In this document: positions 23,449-33,576 of the stretch, in pieces
How the letters are laid out: every line of letters starts with the position of its first letter
Numbering within the stretch: position 1 is the first letter of the stretch
NCBI RefSeq assembly: GCF_026898095.1
Contig: NZ_CP114015.1
Coordinates: 1,922,001-1,986,000 of the forward strand
Direction of reading: 5' to 3'
Length of the DNA stretch: 64,000 nt
DNA from: Arthrobacter sp. ATA002
GTDB lineage: Bacteria > Actinomycetota > Actinomycetes > Actinomycetales > Micrococcaceae
Made by a program: the position numbers and the translations under genes
Notes under the pieces: generated by a model
What the model was told of the DNA's origin: nothing
What the model saw: the letters and a program-made list of their open reading frames with translations, nothing else
Database searches by the model: none

Positions 23449-24222
23449 GAGCTGGGATGCTGCCGCCTGGTCAACGAGCCAGCGTGTCTTGATCCGCCCG
23501 CGGGCACCTGCAGCGGGAACCTGGACCGGTCCGGCGCCGGCCAGCGCCAGGCCGACGGCACCTGCTTTGTCTTCACCGGCCACGGTCAGCCATACTTCCT
23601 CGGCGGTGTTAATCGCTTCCAGGGTCAGGGAGACCCGTTCCGGAGGCGGCTTCGGCGCGTTGCTGACCGAAACCACGGTTTCCCCGGTGGTTCGAACACC
23701 GGCCATCTCGGGGAAGAGGGACGCGATGTGGGCGTCCGGGCCGACTCCCAGCAGCAGCAGGTCAAAGCGCGGGAGCCGGGAATCAGGGGCCTCGAAACCC
23801 TGCGGCAGCCGCTCTTCGGCGGCTGCGTCAGCCAGGGCGCGGGCATAGCCGGCGGCCGCCTCGTCCACGGAGGCAACCTCCTCGGAGGAGGGGACGGGGT
23901 GCACCCGGGCGGGATCGACCGGCAGCCGGGACAGCAGGGCCTGCCGGGCCTGCACCGCGTTGCGGTCCGGAGAATCCGCAGCCAGGAACCGTTCATCGCC
24001 CCACCAGAAGTTCACCTTTGACCAGTCAACGGCGACGCGTGCCGGAGCGGTGGCCACGGCGTCAAGCACGGCAATTCCGACGGTTCCTCCGGTCAGGACC
24101 ACAGTGGCCACCCCCCGGCGGCTCTGTACGTCCACGAGTTTGGTGATCAGCCGGGCCGCGGTCGCCGTGGTCAGGGCCTCAACACTGGGATGGATGCTTA
24201 CTCCATTGGGTGAATAACTCAT
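23398..24222 (-). CDS. pgl: 6-phosphogluconolactonase
   Basis: Hydrolyses 6-phosphogluconolactone to 6-phosphogluconate, the second step of the oxidative pentose phosphate pathway. Of 274 residues, the family blocks are VVLTGGTVGIAVL (substrate phosphate), VNFWWGDERFLAADSPDRN, LLLLGVGPDAHIASLFPE (with the catalytic-region histidine), and RVSLTLEAINTAEEVWLTVAGEDKA. It is the last gene of tkt-tal-pgi-zwf-opcA-pgl and overlaps opcA by four bases. The frame is intact. Confidence 0.95.
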   Translation of the reverse strand: MSYSPNGVSIHPSVEALTTATAARLITKLVDVQSRRGVATVVLTGGTVGIAVLDAVATAPARVAVDWSKVNFWWGDERFLAADSPDRNAVQARQALLSRLPVDPARVHPVPSSEEVASVDEAAAGYARALADAAAEERLPQGFEAPDSRLPRFDLLLLGVGPDAHIASLFPEMAGVRTTGETVVSVSNAPKPPPERVSLTLEAINTAEEVWLTVAGEDKAGAVGLALAGAGPVQVPAAGARGRIKTRWLVDQAAASQLSERLLDPEGSGPGGDE

Positions 24223-25154
24223 GCGGTGGCCCCTTCCCGGGACAGGCAGGCTGCCAACCCCTGCGTTAGTACTTCGCCGTACACTTCATCCGGATCCAGC
24301 CGGCGGAGTTCCTCGGCCAGGCAGTCGCGCAAATTGCGGCGCGGCAGCGGGATTTGCTGCTCCGGCTGTCCGGGCTGGGTGAGGTGGGCAGTGACCTGGT
24401 CAGGACGCGACAGTTCCACGTTACCGGCAGCCCGCTCGAAAACCACCCGGCGGATGCCCGTTCCGGGCTCTCCCTCGATGATCTCCACGGGTACCTGCAG
24501 GGCGTGCTGCAGCCATGCTGCGAGCAGGAAGGTGCTCGCCGAGTCGGAGGCTCCGGCCACGCTCACGGACTGCACGGGATCCGGCCCCGCCCCGTCCAGC
24601 ACCGCTGCCAACTGAATCCTCCAGTTGGTGAGCCGTGTCCAGCTCAGGTCGGTGTCGCCGTCGGCGTAGTCATCGGCCAGGGCGAGCAGCGCCTTTTTGG
24701 GGTCCGGGGCGGTTGCGGCGTCGGTTATCCTGCGGTGCGCGATACCGCCCAGGGGAGTCGAGGAGGGGTTGTCCGGAACGCCGTGGGGCCACCAGACAAC
24801 AATGGGGGCGTCCGGCAGCAGCAGGGCGGAGACCAGTGAAACGCTCTCACCGGCGAGCTCTCCGCAGCCGGACAGGACGATCACCTCGGAGGCTCCCGCA
24901 TCACCGCCGACCCGGATTTCGGCGTCGAGCCGTGTGCCGGCCTCGAGCGATCCCTCGGCCAGCACGATGATCCGGCAGGGGTGTTCCCGGCTGGCTTCGT
25001 TGGCGGCGGCGATGGCCTCCTCGACGAAGTCGGGCTGGGTGTCGACCACCAGGGTCAGCACACGGCCCAGGGTCACCACGCCGCCCCTCTCGCGCATGGC
25101 GACAATTTCCTTGGATACCTTGGACGTTGTTGTGTCCGGCAGTTCTACGATCAC
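24219..25154 (-). CDS. opcA: OpcA, glucose-6-phosphate dehydrogenase assembly protein
   Basis: A 311-residue OpcA protein, needed for assembly or redox-dependent activity of glucose-6-phosphate dehydrogenase in cyanobacteria and actinobacteria. It starts MIVELPDTTTSKVSKEIVAMRERGGVVTLGRVLTLVV and contains IVVWWPHGVPDNPSSTPLGGIAHRRITDA, characteristic of the family. It is placed between zwf (4-base overlap at its start) and pgl (4-base overlap at its end), so the three are translationally coupled. It has no catalytic motif. Confidence 0.93.
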   Translation of the reverse strand: MIVELPDTTTSKVSKEIVAMRERGGVVTLGRVLTLVVDTQPDFVEEAIAAANEASREHPCRIIVLAEGSLEAGTRLDAEIRVGGDAGASEVIVLSGCGELAGESVSLVSALLLPDAPIVVWWPHGVPDNPSSTPLGGIAHRRITDAATAPDPKKALLALADDYADGDTDLSWTRLTNWRIQLAAVLDGAGPDPVQSVSVAGASDSASTFLLAAWLQHALQVPVEIIEGEPGTGIRRVVFERAAGNVELSRPDQVTAHLTQPGQPEQQIPLPRRNLRDCLAEELRRLDPDEVYGEVLTQGLAACLSREGATA

Positions 25155-26693
25155 GGCCTTCTCCAGGTCCTTCCGTCTTGGGCCAGCAGTTCATCAGCGG
25201 AGTCCGGACCCCAGCTGCCAGGGGCGTACGGCTCCGGCTGGGTGCCCAGGGACGCCCAGTACTCTTCGAACGGATCAACGATCTTCCAGGAAAGTTCCAC
25301 TTCCTGGTGCCGGGGAAACAGCGGCGGCTCACCCAGCAGCACATCCAGGATGAGACGTTCGTAGGCTTCCGGGCTGGACTCCGTGAACGAATGGCCGTAG
25401 CCGAAGTCCATCGACACGTCACGGACTTCCATTTGCGTGCCCGGTACCTTGGACCCGAAGCGGATGGTGGCGCCTTCATCCGGCTGGACCCGGATCACGA
25501 TGGCATTCTGGCCAAAGTCGTGGTCATTGTGGTCCCGGAAAAGCAGGTTCGGGGCACGTTTGAACACCACCGCAATTTCAGTGACACGCCGGCCGAGCCG
25601 CTTCCCGGCCCGCAGGTAGAAGGGGACCCCGGCCCAGCGGCGCGTGTTGATGTCCAGGCGGACGGCGGCGAAGGTTTCCGTGGTCGAGTCGGGGTTGAAA
25701 CCCTCTTCCTCCAGGAATCCGGTGACTTTTCCCCGCCCTGCCAGCCTCCGGTGTACTGGCCGCGTGCCGAGTGCTTGGACAGGTCCTCCGGAAGCCGGAC
25801 GGCCGCGAGGACTTTTCCTTCTCCGCGCGCAGGTGGTCGGCGTCAAAGGAGATGGGCTCCTCCATGGCGGTCAGCGCCAGCAGCTGCAGCAGGTGGTTCT
25901 GGATGACGTCGCGGGCTGCACCCACGCCGTCGTAGTAGCCGGCGCGGCCGCCGATGCCGATGTCTTCGGCCATGGTGATCTGTACGTGGTCCACGAAGTT
26001 CGCGTTCCAGATTGGTTCGAACATCTGGTTGGCGAAGCGCAGGGCCAGGATGTTCTGAACCGTTTCCTTGCCCAGGTAGTGGTCAATGCGGAATACCGAA
26101 TCCGCGGGGAACACCGACTCCACCACGTTGTTGAGCTCCCGGGCGGACTGCAGATCGTGGCCGAAGGGCTTTTCGATGACAACCCGTCGCCATTTGCCTT
26201 CGGAGGTCTCGGCGAGGCCGTGGCGGGACAGCTGCTGGCAAACCTGCTCGAAGGACTTTGGCGGCACTGACAGGTAGAAGGCATGGTTGCCGCGGGTCCC
26301 GCGCTCGGAGTCGAGGGCCTCGAGCGTGGCCTTCAGGTTGGCGAAGGCCTCGTCGCTGTCGAAGCCGCCCTCGACAAAACGGATGCCCTGGGCGAGCTGC
26401 TTCCACACATTCTCGTCAAAGTCGGTGCGGGCATGCGCCCGGACGGATTCCAGAACCTGGGCGGCGAAATCCTCATTGCTCCACGGCCGCCGGCCGAAGC
26501 CGACCAGCGAGAAACTGGGCGGCAGCAGACCGCGGTTGGCCAGGTCGTACACGGCCGGGATGAGTTTCTTCCGGGCCAGGTCTCCGGTGACACCGAAGAT
26601 TACCAGCGATGACGGGCCCGCGATCCGGCTGAGCCGCCGGTCTCGGGGATCCCGCAGCGGGTTGCCGGATCCCTGTTTTTCCTCCGCCGCCAT
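25151..26693 (-). CDS. zwf: Glucose-6-phosphate dehydrogenase (two frameshifts in this sequence)
   Basis: Oxidises glucose 6-phosphate with NADP+, the entry to the pentose phosphate pathway and main NADPH source. The first 290 residues show VIFGVTGDLARKKLIPAVY (coenzyme fold), VIEKPFGHDL, and the active-site RIDHYLGKE with the catalytic histidine downstream. Breaks follow near 25811-25817 and 25731-25736; both sit where a GAAAAG is followed by TC and one base (G in AAAAGG) is missing. The final part (VTGFLEEEGFNPDSTTETFAAVRL, RAPNLLF) reads on to 25151. With both repairs the gene is 514 residues, the usual length. It abuts pgi, with one base after the pgi TAG... ATG spacing minimal. Confidence 0.94.
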
Positions 26694-28322
26694 TTAGCTG
26701 ATGCCGCCTTCGGCGCTCAGCTGACGGACGGCGTCTTCGAGTTCGCGGACGCCCTGTTCACGGTCGGTCAGGTGCAGGCGCAGCACCGGGCGGCCCTGGC
26801 CGGTAAGGACGGCGGCGTCTCCTGCGGCCTGGGCGCTGATCAGTTCCCCGAAGGTGAACGGCCGGTCCGGAATCGAAAGGTCTTCCCGCGGTGTTCCGGT
26901 GATCTGCAGGTAGACGCCCTGGGGCTGGCCGCCCTTGTGGAACTGCCCGGTGGAGTGCAGGAACCTCGGCCCCCAGCCAGAGGTCACCGGGCGGCCGGTG
27001 GCCGCAGCAAGTACGGGCCGGATGCCGGCGAGCTCAGCCTGGCCAAAGCGGTCCAGGTAGGCCTGGATGCTCAGGTAGCCGTCGGCGCCCAGCTGCGCTG
27101 TCAGCGCCTTGAGGGCCCCGGCGAGGGTGCCGGCACCGCCCAGCAGGCCGGCCGGTCCGCGGACCTCCACGGCGCCGTCGGTGAAGGCCGGGCCGGTGGG
27201 GGCCGGACGGTCGTCCAGCAGGCCGCGGGCCGCCTTCTTGGCGGCTTCGACGTCGGGCTGGTCGAAGGGGTTGATGCCCAGCAGTCGGCCGGCGACGGCC
27301 GTGGCCACCTCCCAGAGCATCATGGAGCCGCCAAGGGTGCCTGCCACGACCGCCTGGTCGCCCTCCGGGGCGGCGTCGGAGTCAACGGCCGTCAGGCGGA
27401 CGGTCAGGACATCGGCGGCACCGGACGTGATTTCCGGGGCGCCGGGCTCCACGACGACCGGCAGCAGGCCGGTGCCGAGCTTGCCGGTGGACTCGGCAAT
27501 GAGCTGCTCGGCCCAGTCTGGGAATCCGGCCAGTCCTGACCCCTCATCGACGATGACCACTTTGTTGCGCAGCGGATCGGTGCCGCCGAGGGCTGCACCG
27601 AGCTGCAGTCCGATGTTGCCGCCGTCGTTGTCACTAAGAATTTCGAGCGCGTCTTCCGCGTCGTCCAGGAGCGCCTCAATGTCGGCGCCGGCAAGGCCGG
27701 ACGGGACCAGGCCGAAGGCAGTCAGCGCGGAATAACGGCCGCCGACGTTGGGATCGGCGTTGAAGACCGCACGGTATCCCGCCTCGCGTGCAGCACCGTC
27801 CAGCGGCGAGCCGGGGTCGGTGACCACCACGATGCGGGACTTGGCGTCGATCCCGGCGTCGGTGAAGGCCTGTTCAAAGGTGCGGCGCTGGGAGTCGGTT
27901 TCCACCGTGGAACCGGACTTGGAGGAGACCACAATGAGGGTATTCTCCAGCCCGGCTTCCAGGGCGGCCCGGACGGCATCCGGGTCGGTGGAGTCAAGCA
28001 CAGTGAGATCAACTCCGGCAGTGCGGGTGATGACCTCCGGGGCGAGGGAAGAACCGCCCATGCCGGCGAGGACCACACGGGTCACACCCTCGGCGGCCAG
28101 TTCTTCCCGAAGCCCGCGGATCTGTCCGACGAGCGGCCGGGAGGCTTCCGCCGGGTTCAGCCATCCGAGCCGGATGGATGCCTCGGCTTCCGCGTCGGGA
28201 CCCCACAGGGTGGGGTCCTGCGCCAGGAGACGGGCGGCGACCTCGTCACGAACCAGTGCAGGTACGTTGTTTTCGACGGCGGCCAGCGCCGCTCCGGCTG
28301 CTTCGAAGGACAGTGTGGTCAT
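26694..28322 (-). CDS. pgi: Glucose-6-phosphate isomerase
   Basis: Interconverts glucose 6-phosphate and fructose 6-phosphate, linking glycolysis and the pentose phosphate shunt. This 542-residue protein has two SIS (sugar isomerase) folds: the first with VVLAGMGGSSLAPEV and LIVVSSKSGSTVET (phosphate binding), the second with STGQFHKGGQPQGVYLQI and the active-site glutamate/lysine region. It is the actinobacterial short branch rather than the E. coli-type enzyme. It sits between tal and zwf on the minus strand with nearly no spacing. The frame is intact. Confidence 0.92.
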   Translation of the reverse strand: MTTLSFEAAGAALAAVENNVPALVRDEVAARLLAQDPTLWGPDAEAEASIRLGWLNPAEASRPLVGQIRGLREELAAEGVTRVVLAGMGGSSLAPEVITRTAGVDLTVLDSTDPDAVRAALEAGLENTLIVVSSKSGSTVETDSQRRTFEQAFTDAGIDAKSRIVVVTDPGSPLDGAAREAGYRAVFNADPNVGGRYSALTAFGLVPSGLAGADIEALLDDAEDALEILSDNDGGNIGLQLGAALGGTDPLRNKVVIVDEGSGLAGFPDWAEQLIAESTGKLGTGLLPVVVEPGAPEITSGAADVLTVRLTAVDSDAAPEGDQAVVAGTLGGSMMLWEVATAVAGRLLGINPFDQPDVEAAKKAARGLLDDRPAPTGPAFTDGAVEVRGPAGLLGGAGTLAGALKALTAQLGADGYLSIQAYLDRFGQAELAGIRPVLAAATGRPVTSGWGPRFLHSTGQFHKGGQPQGVYLQITGTPREDLSIPDRPFTFGELISAQAAGDAAVLTGQGRPVLRLHLTDREQGVRELEDAVRQLSAEGGIS

Positions 28323-28328
28323 TTTTTC

Positions 28329-29443
28329 CTAGGCCTCTTTCGCGGTATCCAGTGCGGTCTGAACAGTCTCCAGGAGCTCTCCCCAGCTGACCACGAACTT
28401 GTCCAGGCCTTCGGTTTCGAGCTGCTCGACGACATCGTTGTAGGAAATGCCGAGCCCGTCCAACGCATCCAGGACGGCGCCGGACTCCGCGTACGTGCCG
28501 GTGACGGTATCGCCGGTGACTTCGCCGTGGTCCGCCGTGGCGTTCAGGGTCTTCTCCGGCATGGTGTTGACCGTGTGCGGTGCAACGAGGCCGGTGACGT
28601 ACAGGGTGTCCGGCAGCGCCGGGTCCTTGACGCCGGTGGAGGCCCAGAGGGACGCTGCGCGTTTGCCCCGGCCGCGGCGAGGACGGACCAGCGCTCGGTG
28701 GCGAACTGTTCCTCGAACACCTGGTAGGCCAGGCGGGCGTTGGCCAGACCGGCCTTGCCCTTGAGTGCCTGCGCTTCGCCGGTGCCGATGCCGTCCAGGC
28801 GCTTATCGATTTCAGCGTCGACGCGGGAGACGAAGAACGAGGCCACGGAGTGGATCTTGGACAGGTCGTGGCCGTTTTCCTTAGCCTGTTCGATGCCCGC
28901 CATGTACGCGTTGATGACCTCGCGGTAGCGCTCCAGCGAGAAGATCAGCGTGACGTTGACGCTGATGCCCGCGGCCAGGGTCGCGGTGATGGCCGGCAGG
29001 CCTTCCCTGGTGGCCGGGATCTTGATCAGCACGTTGTAGCGGCCAACCTTGTCGAACAGCTCGCGGGCTTCCTTGATGGTGCCCTCGGTGTCGCGGGACA
29101 GGCGGGGGTCGACCTCGATGGACACGCGGCCGTCCACGCCGTGCGTGGCCTCGGCCACTGGGGCGAAGACGTCGCAGGCCTGGAGGACGTCGTCGGTGGT
29201 GATCTCGAAAACGGCTTTGTCCACGTCCGCGCCTGAGCGGGCAAGCTGCTGCACCTGCGCGGCGTAGGACTCGCCGTTGGCCAAAGCGGCGGCGAAGATG
29301 CTCGGGTTGGTGGTGACGCCAACGACGTTCTTGGTGTCAATGAGGTCCTTGAGGGAACCCGAGACGATGCGTTCGCGGGACAGGTCGTCCAGCCAAATGG
29401 ATACGCCGGCTTCGGAAAGCTCAGCCGTAGGGGTGGAAGTCAT
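28329..29443 (-). CDS. tal: Transaldolase (frameshifted in this sequence)
   Basis: Transfers a dihydroxyacetone unit in the non-oxidative pentose phosphate pathway through a Schiff-base lysine. The N-terminal part has [12 protein letters not shown] and [15 protein letters not shown]; the catalytic lysine is in [17 protein letters not shown] near residue 140; [15 protein letters not shown] follows. A base is missing at 28660-28665 (GGCAAACGC), after which the sense continues with [13 protein letters not shown] and ends [15 protein letters not shown]...TAKEA. About 371 residues, the normal size of the actinobacterial long type. It is between tkt and pgi in the operon. Confidence 0.94.
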
Positions 29444-29466
29444 GAGTTGTCTCCTTATTGCTGGAA

Positions 29467-31656
29467 TTACTTCTGGTCGCCGGTTTCGGTGGAGTCTTCA
29501 CCCGACGGAGCGGCAGTGGTGCCGGACGGCGGGGCGTCGGATCCGTTGACCGCGGCCAGGGAATCCCGGGCTGCTTCGGCAACGGCTTCGGCGGTGATGC
29601 CGAACTCGCGGTACAGGGTCTTGTAATCGGCGGAGGCGCCGAAGTGCTCCAGGGAAATGCTGCGGCCGGCGTCGCCGACCATCTCGCGCCAGCCCTGGGC
29701 GATTCCGGCCTCCACCGATACGCGGGCCAGGATGCCCTTGGGGAGGACGGCTTCGCGGTACTGCGGATCCTGCTTGTTGAACCACTCGACGCTGGGCATC
29801 GAGACGACGCGGGCGGCAATTCCCTCGGCGGCGAGGGCTTCGCGGGCCTCAACGGCCAGCTGCACTTCCGAGCCGGTGCCGATGAGGATGACGTCGGGGG
29901 TCACCACGGCACCGTCGCGGACGGCTTCAGCCAGGACGTACCCGCCGCGGGCAACGCTGTCGGCCGACGCGAAGGCCCCGGCCGTGGCGGCACCGTCACC
30001 GCGCTCATAGGTGGGAATGTTCTGGCGGGTCAGCACGATGCCCGCGGGGTTCTCCGTGTTTTCCAGGATCGTCTTCCAGGCGACGGACACTTCGTTTGCG
30101 TCACCGGGGCGGACGACGTCGAGCCCCGGGATGGCGCGCAGCGACGCGAGCTGTTCCACCGGCTGGTGGGTGGGTCCGTCCTCGCCGAGGCCGATGGAGT
30201 CGTGCGTCCAGACATAGATGGACGGAACGCCCATCAGGGCGCCGAGGCGCACGGCGGGACGCTGGTAGTCGCTGAAGATCAGGAACGTGCCGGAGAACGC
30301 ACGGGTGCCGCTGTGCATGGTGATGCCGTTGACGATCGCCGCGGCAGCGTGTTCGCGGATGCCGAAGTGCAGCACCCGGCCGTACGGGTTGCCGGACCAG
30401 GCGTTGGTCTGCTTGCCGGCCGGAATGAAGGACGGGGAGCCCTCAATGGTCGTGTTGTTGGACTCGGCCAGGTCGGCGGAGCCGCCCCACAGCTCGGGAA
30501 GTACCGGGCCGATGGCGGAGAGGACCTTGCCGGACGCGGCGCGGGTGGACATGTCCTTGCCAGCGTCGAACTCGGGCAGGCTCTTTTCCCAACCCGCAGG
30601 CAGCGTGCCGGTGCTGATGCGCTCCAGGAGGGCGGCGCCGTCGGGGTTCGAAGCCTTCCAGGCCTCAAAGCGTTCGTTCCATTCGCGGTGTGCCCCGGAG
30701 CCGCGCGACACAACCTGGCGGGCATGCTCGAGAACGGCGGGGTCGACGTCGAAGGACTTCTCCGGGTCAAAGCCCAGGGCTTCCTTCAGCGCGGCAACTT
30801 CGTCCTTGCCCAGGGCCGAGCCGTGGATCTTGCCGGTGTTCTGCTTGTTCGGCGACGGCCAGCCGATGATGGTCCGCAGCGAGATGATGGACGGCTTGGT
30901 CGTTTCCGCCTTGGCGGCGAGCAGCGCGTTGTAGAGTTCGGCCACGTCTTCGACATACTCACCGGTCTTGGTCCAGTCCACCCGCTGGGTGTGCCAGCCG
31001 TACGCTTCGTAGCGCTTCAGCACGTCTTCGGTGAAGGAGATGTCGGTGTCGTCTTCGATGGAGATATGGTTCTCGTCGTAAATGACGACGAGGTTGCCGA
31101 GCTCCTGGTGGCCGGCCAGCGAGGAGGCTTCGGCGGTTACGCCCTCCTGCATGTCGCCGTCGGACGCGATGACCCAGGTGGTGTGGTCGAACGGGCTCTC
31201 ACCCTGCGGGGCGTCGGCGTCGAGCAGGCCGCGGAGCCGGCGCTGGGCGAACGCGAAGCCCACGGAGGAGGCCAGGCCCTGGCCAAGGGGGCCGGTGGTG
31301 ATTTCGACGCCGGCGGTGTGGCGGTACTCGGGGTGGCCGGGGGTCTTGGAGCCCCAGGTGCGCAGTGCCTCGAGGTCTCCGACCTCCAGGCCGTAGCCCG
31401 ACAGGAAGAGCTGGATATACAGGGTCAGCGACGTGTGCCCGGGGGAGAGGATGAAACGGTCGCGGCCGGTCCACTGGGGATCCGACGGGTCGTGCCGCAT
31501 CAGCTTCTGGAACAGCAGGTATGCCGCCGGTGCCAGGCTCATGGCTGTTCCCGGGTGGCCGTTGCCGACCTTCTCGACGGCGTCGGCGGCCAGCACGCGG
31601 GCAGTGTCCACGGCTTTCCGGTCCAGGTCTGTCCAGATCAGTTCTTGCTCTTCCAT
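29467..31656 (-). CDS. tkt: Transketolase
   Basis: Thiamine diphosphate enzyme moving two-carbon units between sugar phosphates. About 729 residues, intact. The N-terminal ThDP-binding domain shows [19 protein letters not shown] and the GDGxxN-type loop [22 protein letters not shown]; the pyrimidine domain has [19 protein letters not shown]; and the C-terminal domain starts with [17 protein letters not shown] start at ATG 31654-31656 ([12 protein letters not shown]); a GTG at 31663-31665 lies better behind the GAGAGGGG ribosome site and may be the real start. It heads the pentose phosphate operon; the long divergent spacer before it likely holds the promoter. Confidence 0.95.
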   Translation of the reverse strand: MEEQELIWTDLDRKAVDTARVLAADAVEKVGNGHPGTAMSLAPAAYLLFQKLMRHDPSDPQWTGRDRFILSPGHTSLTLYIQLFLSGYGLEVGDLEALRTWGSKTPGHPEYRHTAGVEITTGPLGQGLASSVGFAFAQRRLRGLLDADAPQGESPFDHTTWVIASDGDMQEGVTAEASSLAGHQELGNLVVIYDENHISIEDDTDISFTEDVLKRYEAYGWHTQRVDWTKTGEYVEDVAELYNALLAAKAETTKPSIISLRTIIGWPSPNKQNTGKIHGSALGKDEVAALKEALGFDPEKSFDVDPAVLEHARQVVSRGSGAHREWNERFEAWKASNPDGAALLERISTGTLPAGWEKSLPEFDAGKDMSTRAASGKVLSAIGPVLPELWGGSADLAESNNTTIEGSPSFIPAGKQTNAWSGNPYGRVLHFGIREHAAAAIVNGITMHSGTRAFSGTFLIFSDYQRPAVRLGALMGVPSIYVWTHDSIGLGEDGPTHQPVEQLASLRAIPGLDVVRPGDANEVSVAWKTILENTENPAGIVLTRQNIPTYERGDGAATAGAFASADSVARGGYVLAEAVRDGAVVTPDVILIGTGSEVQLAVEAREALAAEGIAARVVSMPSVEWFNKQDPQYREAVLPKGILARVSVEAGIAQGWREMVGDAGRSISLEHFGASADYKTLYREFGITAEAVAEAARDSLAAVNGSDAPPSGTTAAPSGEDSTETGDQK

Positions 31657-31665
31657 ATGTGGCAC

Positions 31666-32090
31666 GTTTACCGGGCCCCTCTCTACTACAGATGACCGGC
31701 GCGTCAAACGCCGGAGCGTCCTGAACACACTGGTTCCTTCCAGTGCATCCGGTTCCTTAATCACTCCAACAGCCGGAGCGGGAGAATCCATACCGGAGTA
31801 CGGGATGTTTTCGGTCCTGCCTGGGGCTGCCCAGCGGCAATTTACCCGCCGCGGGAAAGGTCCGCTCCAACCTTATCCCGTGGGCGGGGCCAATGGGCGT
31901 ATCGTTTCCTGACGGGACTGCCGTGCCGCGACGGCGTCAGGAGCGCGTCATATGTGCGTCATGAGGGCGCCGGCATGCGTCATACGGGAGGCCCGGCAGG
32001 CACCGCAATTCAGGGCTTCGTTTTCTACAGCCGATAGAGGCTATGATGATTGTGGACTTTTCGGCCCAGATTGGATGATGTGATCGCCCC
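31666..32090. other. Divergent tkt-ctaB spacer
   Basis: About 425 bp with no credible gene. It must carry the promoter of the tkt operon leftward and of ctaB rightward. For ctaB, a TATGAT at 32042-32047 is a good -10 match, but I see no convincing -35. An array of 11-bp direct repeats lies at 31934-31982 and is listed separately. Confidence 0.7.
31934..31982 (+). promoter_or_regulatory. Phased GCGTCA direct-repeat array (OmpR/PhoB-type operator architecture)
   Basis: GCGTCA occurs at 31934, 31945, 31956 and 31977, that is at steps of 11, 11 and 21 bp. A degenerate copy (GCGCCG) sits at 31967, filling the gap. The central pair reads GCGTCAT, four bases, GCGTCAT. Two 7-bp direct repeats with a 4-bp gap is the operator design used by OmpR/PhoB-family response regulators (E. 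coli Pho box, mycobacterial PhoP sites). The regulator and the gene controlled, ctaB or tkt, are inference. Confidence 0.5.
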
Positions 32091-33034
32091 GTGACAACCC
32101 AGCAAGCCCCCGCCGAACTTCCGGTGTATACCGGCAAGATGACGGCAGGCCGTAAGCTCCGGGCTTATGTGGCTCTCACCAAGCCGCGCGTCATCGAACT
32201 GTTGCTGGTGACAACCCTGCCAACCATGATCTTCGCCGAGCGCGGACTTCCGGGCCTGTGGCTCATTGTCGTCACCATGGTGGGCGGCGCCCTCGCAGCA
32301 GGCAGCGCCGGGGCGTTCAACTGCTACATCGACCGCGACATGGACAAACTGATGAAGCGGACCAAGAGCCGGCCGCTGGTGACCGGTGAGGTGTCTCCGC
32401 GGGAAGCCCTGGTGTTTGCCTGGGCCCTGGGCATCGTGTCAATTGCGCTGCTGTGGTTCGGGGCCAACCCGCTCACCGGTGTTCTCGGCCTCGGCGCGAT
32501 CCTGCTGTACGTAGTCTTCTACACCCTGATCCTCAAGCGCCGCACCACCCAGAACATCGTGTGGGGCGGCATTGCCGGGTGCATGCCGGTGCTCATCGCA
32601 TGGGCAGCCGTCACCAACAAGGTGGAATGGCCGGCGATCATCCTGTTCCTGATCATCTTCCTGTGGACGCCGCCGCACTACTGGCCGTTGTCCATGAAGT
32701 ACGGCGAAGACTACCGCAATGCTTCGGTGCCGATGCTGGGAGCGGTTGCCGGTGCCAAGCTGGTTTCGGTCCAGGTTGTTCTGTACGCCTACGCGACAGT
32801 GGCCTGCTCCTCCTGCTGGTTCCTGTGGGCGGGGCCGGCTGGGTCTACACTGGCGCCGCCGTCCTGAGCGGCGCCTGGTTCCTTTCCGAAACCCACCGCC
32901 TGCACAGCCGGGCGCAGCACGAAAACGTCACCGACAAGACCGCCATGAAGGTCTTCCACGGTTCCATCAGCTACCTCACCATCCTGTTCCTGGCGCTGGC
33001 CATCGACCCGTTCGTGGGCGGGCCGCTGCTGTAA
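32091..33034 (+). CDS. ctaB: Protoheme IX farnesyltransferase, heme O synthase (frameshifted)
   Basis: Membrane prenyltransferase attaching farnesyl to heme B, making heme O for aa3-type oxidase. It has multiple hydrophobic helices and the two prenyl-diphosphate binding regions: [21 protein letters not shown] (N/D-x3-D) near residue 80, and [21 protein letters not shown] in the second half. A base is lost near 32805-32813 (TGCTCCTCC); afterward the sense continues [21 protein letters not shown] and ends [15 protein letters not shown]. About 314 residues after repair. GTG start. ctaA lies 700 bp away on the opposite strand, convergent. Confidence 0.93.
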
Positions 33035-33045
33035 CTACAGTTCTG

Positions 33046-33129
33046 GTTGAGGTGCTGAGTGTTGAGGTGCTGACCTGTTAAGGTACTGAGTTCCTGAGTG
33101 CTGAGGTGTTCAGGTGCTGAGCTGCTGAC
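33046..33129. repeat. Degenerate 15-16 bp tandem repeat
   Basis: Just after ctaB the sequence repeats GTTGAGGTGCTGAGT, then GTTGAGGTGCTGACCT, GTTAAGGTACTGAGT and further decayed copies such as GTGTTCAGGTGCTGAG. About five copies in total. It looks like slippage-derived low-complexity DNA. Confidence 0.7.
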
Positions 33130-33203
33130 TGCGGAGAAGGGCCGGAGAAATCTCTGGCCCTTCTCCGCGTCCGGCGTCCGCGTATCTCCGGTTCCCTCCC
33201 CGC

Positions 33204-33576
33204 CGAGTGTCGGGATGATGCCCTTCCGCGGCGGTCATTCCGGCATGACCCCGACTCTCGAAGGGGGATTCAGGCGTGACCTCTACAATCGATTTCCGTG
33301 GGCAACGTTCCCGCCGGGCGGCGTCCTTATGGCCCGCGGCGGATCAGGACCCACTACGTCCGTCGGCTGTCGGGATGATGACGTTCCGCTGCGCCGAGTG
33401 TCGGGATGATGCCCTTCCGCCGCGCCGAGTGTCGGGATGATGCCCTTCCGCCGCGCCGAGTGTCGGGATGATGCCCTTCCGCCGCGCCGAGTGTCGGGAT
33501 GATGCCCTTCCGCCGCGGTCATTCCGGCATGATCCCGACTCTCGATGGGGGGGTCGGGCATGACGTCTACACTCGA
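33204..33576. repeat. Palindromic repeat family with 31-bp tandem array
   Basis: Two copies of an 89-bp element (33204-33292 and 33488-33576) begin CGAGTGTCGGGATGATGCCC and end near CTACA[A/C]TCGA, with an internal inverted copy GGCATGA[C/T]CCCGACTCTCGA. Between them a 31-bp unit beginning GCGCCGAGTGTCGGGATGAT recurs head to tail at 33391, 33422, 33453 and 33484, preceded by a decayed copy at 33362. Alternating direct and inverted modules give REP/BIME- or MITE-like character. Confidence 0.85.

Noticed and set aside
25731-25817. Programmed frameshifting in zwf at two GAAAAGTC sites
   Set aside because: No slippery heptamer plus pseudoknot, both shifts have the same sign as the breaks in many other genes, and one added base repairs each.
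33204-33576. CRISPR array
   Set aside because: The 31-bp units are contiguous with no unique spacers, and no cas gene is nearby.
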